A program made the translations under genes and the position numbers. A DNA stretch of 64,000 nt, taken from positions 1,512,156 through 1,576,155 of the forward strand of contig CAWJFE010000001.1 of the NCBI GenBank assembly GCA_963842125.1, given 5' to 3'. The notes under the pieces were generated by a model. It did no database searches. It saw nothing but the letters and a program-made list of their open reading frames with translations, and was not told where the DNA came from. The first letter of the stretch is position 1. The number at the start of each line of letters is the position of its first letter. Below, piece after piece: positions 59,903-64,000 of the stretch. The stretch is from CAWCWK01 sp963842125 (GTDB taxonomy: Bacteria; Pseudomonadota; Alphaproteobacteria; Rhizobiales; CAWCWK01).

Positions 59903-60919
59903 CTAAGCTTCCGACGCATCGGACGTGGGACCGGCTGCCTCGCGGCCTGGCTGGATCTTGGCTCGGCGGCGCTCGGCATTGCGCAGGGCCGACCTGATGT
60001 GACGTTCCTCCACGCCTCTGTTGCCGTCTAGGATCGACAGCTTGATGGCCCCCTCCGTAATGCGGGCCAACTCGGCATAGGAGCTGCCCTCGAGCCGTGC
60101 GATGTTACGGTCAGGGTCGAAGCGAAGCGTTACGTTTCGGAATGCATGCCGGAGATAGGCCGCGGTCATCTTATGATCCGGTAGATCGAACCAGACGACC
60201 TCGTCGAACCGACGCCAAATCGCGGCGTCGAGATGCACCGCGAGGTTGGTCGCCGCAATCAGAAAGCCACCGGGCTCGATGCGCTCTATGAACTGCAAGA
60301 GGCTGTTGACCACGCGTCGCAATTCGCCGGTTTCGCTCCTCTCCTCCCGGGAGCGCGCCAGCGCGTCGAACTCGTCGAAGAACAGTACGCAAGGCTGGCG
60401 GCGAGCGAACTCGAAGGTCTTGCGAATGTTGGTTGCTGTCTCTCCCAGGTAGGAGGAGACGAGGGCGTCGAGGCGTACGTGAAACAGCGGGAGTCCGAGC
60501 TCACCGGCGAAAACCCCGGCGCACATTGTCTTGCCAGTACCGGGCGGTCCGCAGAAGAGCAGTTTCGATCGCACGGTCAGGCCGTGGCTTCGCAGCCGAT
60601 CCGCCTGCCGAAACTCCCGAAGGATGCCAGCGAAGAGTTCGGTGTTTTCGTGCGATAGAAGGAGTTCGGTGGGCGTGCGCTGCGGTTCGATGCGTTCGAT
60701 GAAGTCGCGGGCCTCATCGGGGAACGGCAACAGTTTGGACGGTGGAGCGACCCGCGCGCTCTCGCCAATCTGGTCGAGCGACTTGCGAAGCGAGCGGGCG
60801 AGAATACGGTTGTTCTTGCGTTCCTCCTCGCCAATGATCTGCTCCACCACGGTGCGGAACACATCGTCCCGGCCGTAGCTCGCGATCAGCTTCTTCATGA
60901 GGTCGCCGCGCGCCATCAA
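59903..60919 (-). CDS. ietA: AAA+ ATPase partner of the subtilase (IetA-like)
   Basis: A 338-aa AAA+ ATPase: Walker A GPPGTGKT (residues 124-131), Walker B VLFFDEFD (177-184), sensor IAATNLA and an arginine region IWRRFDEV. The N-terminal 60 residues are helical and charged. Its stop touches the GTG of the subtilase, so the two are co-translated. In pTiC58 the ATPase restrains the protease toxin; in defence it probably senses infection. Divergent from the Argonaute operon across a 279-base region. Confidence 0.88.
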   Translation of the reverse strand: MMARGDLMKKLIASYGRDDVFRTVVEQIIGEEERKNNRILARSLRKSLDQIGESARVAPPSKLLPFPDEARDFIERIEPQRTPTELLLSHENTELFAGILREFRQADRLRSHGLTVRSKLLFCGPPGTGKTMCAGVFAGELGLPLFHVRLDALVSSYLGETATNIRKTFEFARRQPCVLFFDEFDALARSREERSETGELRRVVNSLLQFIERIEPGGFLIAATNLAVHLDAAIWRRFDEVVWFDLPDHKMTAAYLRHAFRNVTLRFDPDRNIARLEGSSYAELARITEGAIKLSILDGNRGVEERHIRSALRNAERRRAKIQPGREAAGPTSDASEA

Positions 60920-61047
60920 GGTTCCTCTCTCACGCGACCTTAGGCAATCTTTTCAGAGTGGGCCAACATCGTTTCATTCCTGCGAGTCGAAAGATGGGGA
61001 CAACCTACAAGACGATCTCTGTCGTAATTCTATGTAATCACATGAAC

Positions 61048-61066
61048 ATGCATCTCGAAGATGCAT
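61048..61066. promoter_or_regulatory. Palindrome in the divergent ietA / Argonaute-operon promoter region
   Basis: ATGCATCTCGAAGATGCAT: eight-base arms around CGA. A TATAGT at 61069-61074 immediately follows and could be the -10 of the rightward operon, so a bound protein would block it. The surrounding region (60980-61100) is AT-rich. No regulator gene is adjacent. Confidence 0.45.
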
Positions 61067-61198
61067 ACTATAGTGTAGTCACGTCGTTTCATTCTGAATA
61101 GGGTTCGCCGTCAAACTCGGGTGCGTGGTAAACGCCGTCGGCGGCTATGTTAAGCCCGCTTGCTTTGGGCTTGTCGCCGCGCGGTCGTCAGGGCATGG

Positions 61199-63146
61199 AT
61201 GAAACGCATGCCTCCCGATTTTTCAGTACTCTCCCCATTGCAGTTCGAAGCCCTTTCTTCCGACCTTATCGGCAGGGAGCTTGAGGTACGGTTCGAGCAA
61301 TTCGGCGAAGGCCCCGACGGCGGGGTTGATGGCCGTCATGCAACGGGGCCGGATGGCCTCACGATCCTTCAAGCAAAGCGGTACGATAAATCCGCCATCG
61401 CTGCCTTGAAACGTGACTTGCAAGGCGAGCGGAAGAAGATCGATCGGCTCTTGCCGACAAGATACATCTTGGCAACGTCCGTTTCCATGACCCCTGCAAG
61501 AAAGCAGGATCTGATGGACATTTGTGGCTCTTCCCTACGAGCGCCTGGCGACGTCTACGGCCGTGAGGACCTTCAAGGCCTTCTTCGAAAATATCCTGAC
61601 ATCGAAGAAGCGCATCCTGCCCTGTGGGCTCCCTACAGCGGCGCGACCTTCAAAAAACTCGTAACAGAGGCTTTGGACGACCACGAGCGCGACCGACAAC
61701 CTCCACAGGTGTTGCGCGATCTCCTTCCCTCTCGGTATGCGACCCCCGATGACGCTGCCAACCTACCGCGAGACACACTTTTTCTTCTAGGGGTGCGGCG
61801 AACTCACGATCAGTTCCTCCTGTGGCTCGGGCCAAAGTTGGAGGCTTGCGGCTACCGCATCTTCTCAGATCTCCTGACGCTCGAGCCTGGCGATCGATGG
61901 CGCAGGGAAACGAGCATCGCATTGGAGCACCGCGCCGCGAAAGTTCTCATCGCCGTCGGCGCGGAAACACGTGCGGACGATGACGTGATGGATATGCTCG
62001 GTCGCGCTAAAGAGCTGGGAGAGGACCTTGGTAATCGGCGTTTCATCATTCCCCTCCGATTGGAAGACGGTGCCAAGATCGATGGTCTGCGCGATGTAGA
62101 GGCCGTAAATTGTGCCGGAGGGTGGGCAAACGGGCTCGCAAAGCTCCTCCGAACCCTCGAACGCCAGAGTGTCCCGCGACGGTCGGGAGCGGTCGCCGTG
62201 GCACCCCAGTGGGAGAGCTTTCGCAAACGTGGCGCGGTGTCGGCTCGATCTCCGAACCGGAGCGCCTCGTGTCGAACTGGGTCCGGATCGTCGAGATGCC
62301 CGACGAGGTACATTACTACGAGGCGAGCGGGGTCGTCCAAGAGAGCGTCCTCGCCCGTCGGGTTCGGGAACTCTCTTACCCTGCGGCGCCGTACGAGCGA
62401 GGCCTGATCACCTTCGCCGATCCCCTTGACGTGGAAGAAGGCCTCGAAGGCATCGCTAGACTTCATCTCAGGGCATCCGCGCCGATTGCCGATGCGGTAG
62501 ATGGGATGCCCGAGGTCGGTCTCCGGGGCGAGACCTGTCGAACGTTATCATAGGTCTCCTGCGCGAGGGCTGGGAACGCCACTGCCGAGAGATGGGGATG
62601 GTCGCCTACGAATACTCCAACGGCAGCGGCTTTCATGTCTCTCCCGAACAGGCCGCCATCGGCGCTCGCATACCTTGGGGTCAGCAGGGGGAGCGTCGCT
62701 CCTCCATGCTTCGTAATCGGGCAAAGAAGCACATTTGCGTCTATGGGGTAACGGCCGGACCAGAAGAACTGGCCGTTCTGGCGTTTCGCCTGAAGGCACG
62801 GGTCCTTTTTGCGAAGGATAACGGAACGCAACAGGGCGAGAGGATCGACGATCCTCAGCGGATGCACCGCTTGCGCCGGTCAGGTTGCAAGGGCTGGCGA
62901 AACAAGCAGTGGCACGGTCGCCTTTTGGCGTTCCTGCAGATCATGTCGGGCAAATCGGCATTCATTCGCGTCTCGCTCGCACCAGGGAAGAACTTGCTTT
63001 TGTCGTCTGAGCCGCTTCTCTTCACCTCTCCGGTCAGCACGGCCTCGCCTAACGAGATGGACCCGGATGCAGAGGAGACCGATGCGAGCACGCTCGGGCG
63101 GCCTGCGGTAGAGGACGCTGAAGACTTTGAGGGAGGGACCACATGA
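61199..63146 (+). pseudogene. Mrr-like nuclease + TIR + APAZ effector of a short Argonaute system (two frameshifts)
   Basis: Residues about 5-95 are an Mrr-like domain: LSPLQFEALSSDLIG, GGVDGR (Asp44) and LQAKRY (Gln58-x-Lys60). Residues about 193-325 are a TIR domain: DTLFLLGVRRTHDQFLLWLGPKLEACGYRIF, LEPGDRWRRE with Glu237 at the NADase position, and RRFIIPLRLEDG. The rest is APAZ-like, ending NLLLSSEPLLFTSPV, in three frames: CCCC near 62205 and GGGG near 62536 each need one more base. The repaired protein is about 650 aa. The stop overlaps the Argonaute ATG. TIR-APAZ partners consume NAD(P)+ when pAgo finds invader nucleic acid. Start ATG 61199 or 61208. Confidence 0.85.
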
Positions 63147-64000
63147 GGCTTCCCGATCCCAGCCTGATTGTCGAGCACCTCGATGAACCCGACCTCGACT
63201 TCAAGTTTGGCCAACGCAGTAAACACCCGAAAGACGGTCTATTCCTCCACGGGCCCCATGAAGGGCCACGAAAGCTTCAAGACGTCAGGATTGGCGCGAT
63301 CGGCACGATACAGGGCCTGAAGCATTAAGTCATGGAGCCGACGCCTTCTCGGTGGGATCGCGGTTCCTCCGCCTGGTCCGGGTGAAAAGAAGGACCGTCT
63401 TCATCTGGCAGACTTCGCCGGCCTTGAAGAAACATTCAGCATTACGTTCGACCCGCAGAGCGTCCACAGGCTGACGATTGACAGCGACGCCATCGATAGG
63501 GCAACTCGTCTCGAGAACAAGCACGAGGCCGTCGACGCGGTGGCGCGCATTTACACCGACCGTATGAACAAGTTCCGACGTAACGAGGAAGCGCCGATCG
63601 ACATTTGGATCTTCGTTGTCCCGGAGATCGTCTATGACCGGTGTCGGCCAAATCGAGAAGGACGGGGCTTCAACTCGTGAAGGGCAAGGCTCCCAAGGCG
63701 CAGCGCGCGCGGGCAGACCTACCTCTCTTCACCCGCGATCCGTCTTTCGACACGAGCGGTGAGGATATTTTTGACGATGTCCCGACTTCGCCGGCATATC
63801 AAGGCCAAGCTTCTCTCTATCGCTCCTTCGCAGATCTTGCGTAAATCCACCCCTGAGCCTACCGCATTCCTGAACCGAGCCGGCTACCCCCAGCGAACGA
63901 CGCAGGATGCAGCAACGGTCACTTGGAACATTGCGACAGGCCTCTACTACAAGACGCAGGAAAGGCCTCCTTGGCGTCTCTCGAACGTTCGCGACGGCGT
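63143..64000 (+). pseudogene. Short prokaryotic Argonaute (MID-PIWI), partial at window end, frameshifted
   Basis: ATG at 63143 overlaps the effector stop (ATGA). The N-terminus LDEPDLDFKFGQRSKHPKDGLFLHGP...IGAIGTIQG is the typical short-pAgo beginning. Coding then moves between frames: LHLADFAGLEETFSITFD...DIWIFVVPEIVYDRCRP, then SRRTGLQLVKGKAPKAQRAR, then HIKAKLLSIAPSQILRKST and QDAATVTWNIATGLYYKTQERPPWRLSNVRDG, the MID-PIWI junction. Breaks lie near 63318, 63648 and 63790 and are explained by lost CG, C and CG/GC. The PIWI domain is beyond 64,000. Short pAgos bind guide and target but are catalytically inactive; they trigger the partner's effector. Confidence 0.85.

Larger units (their letters stand above)
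46895..64000. mobile_element. Integrated genomic island at tRNA-Arg (right end outside window)
   Basis: The element begins at tRNA-Arg with a serine recombinase and continues with transfer-like genes, an AT-richer orphan and a dense run of defence-type genes. None of the recognised genes from here to 64,000 is a housekeeping gene. The far boundary is not in the window, so the element is at least 17 kb. Its type (integrative conjugative, mobilisable or satellite) is undetermined. Confidence 0.75.

Noticed and set aside
1..64000. CRISPR array
   Set aside because: No series of regularly spaced direct repeats of 24-40 bases; the only tandem array is the 16-base set at 14892-14955, without spacers.

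Overview
The window is GC-rich DNA from an alphaproteobacterium, most likely Hyphomicrobiales (Rhizobiales). Support for this comes from the gene orders rpmH-rnpA-yidC-engB-argB, nrdR-ribD-ribE-ribH-nusB-thiL and Atm1-psd-pssA, from an osmoregulated periplasmic glucan operon, and from typical rhizobial intergenic palindromes. I cannot fix the genus from the sequence alone.

Positions 1 to about 46,860 are chromosomal backbone. In order they hold: an aminotransferase tail; a CaiB/BaiF CoA-transferase; a minus-strand operon (TTC38-like TPR protein, opgC, opgG, opgH, an esterase and a TPP enzyme) in which three junctions are ATGA overlaps; a YeeE/YedE transporter; a CPA1 antiporter; cysS; cimA; a LOG-family protein; a LysM protein; Atm1-psd-pssA for organelle-type ABC export and phosphatidylethanolamine synthesis; a beta-lactamase-fold hydrolase; a PadR-controlled RND pump; glyA; nrdR and the riboflavin genes with nusB and thiL; an HAD phosphatase, argB, engB, yidC, rnpA and rpmH on the minus strand; a mercuric-reductase-like flavoprotein; a histidine kinase; and a type III polyketide synthase with an ICMT-like methyltransferase.

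At 46,863-46,939 lies tRNA-Arg(ACG). A large serine recombinase ends inside it, and its last codons are the complement of the tRNA 3' half. From there to the right edge the DNA looks like an integrated element that is not closed in this window. It carries a TraK/TraL-like pair with inverted repeats, an AT-richer orphan gene, a PD-(D/E)XK protein, a metallophosphoesterase, a small DUF6634-like protein, an AAA+/M41 (FtsH-like) protease, an IetAS-type AAA ATPase plus subtilase, and a short prokaryotic Argonaute operon. In that operon the effector gene encodes Mrr-like nuclease + TIR + APAZ, and the Argonaute gene follows with an ATGA overlap and runs off the window. This is a defence island. The Mrr-TIR-APAZ/short-pAgo operon is its most exciting content.

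A feature of the whole window is a set of about eleven frameshifts in otherwise well-conserved genes. All can be explained by lost bases: either one CG/GC dinucleotide or one base in a short homopolymer. Two lie in the 47 kb backbone and about nine in the 17 kb island. This fits consensus errors of a long-read assembly, but real decay of the island genes cannot be excluded from sequence alone. Genes affected are given as frameshifted entries with the likely reading.
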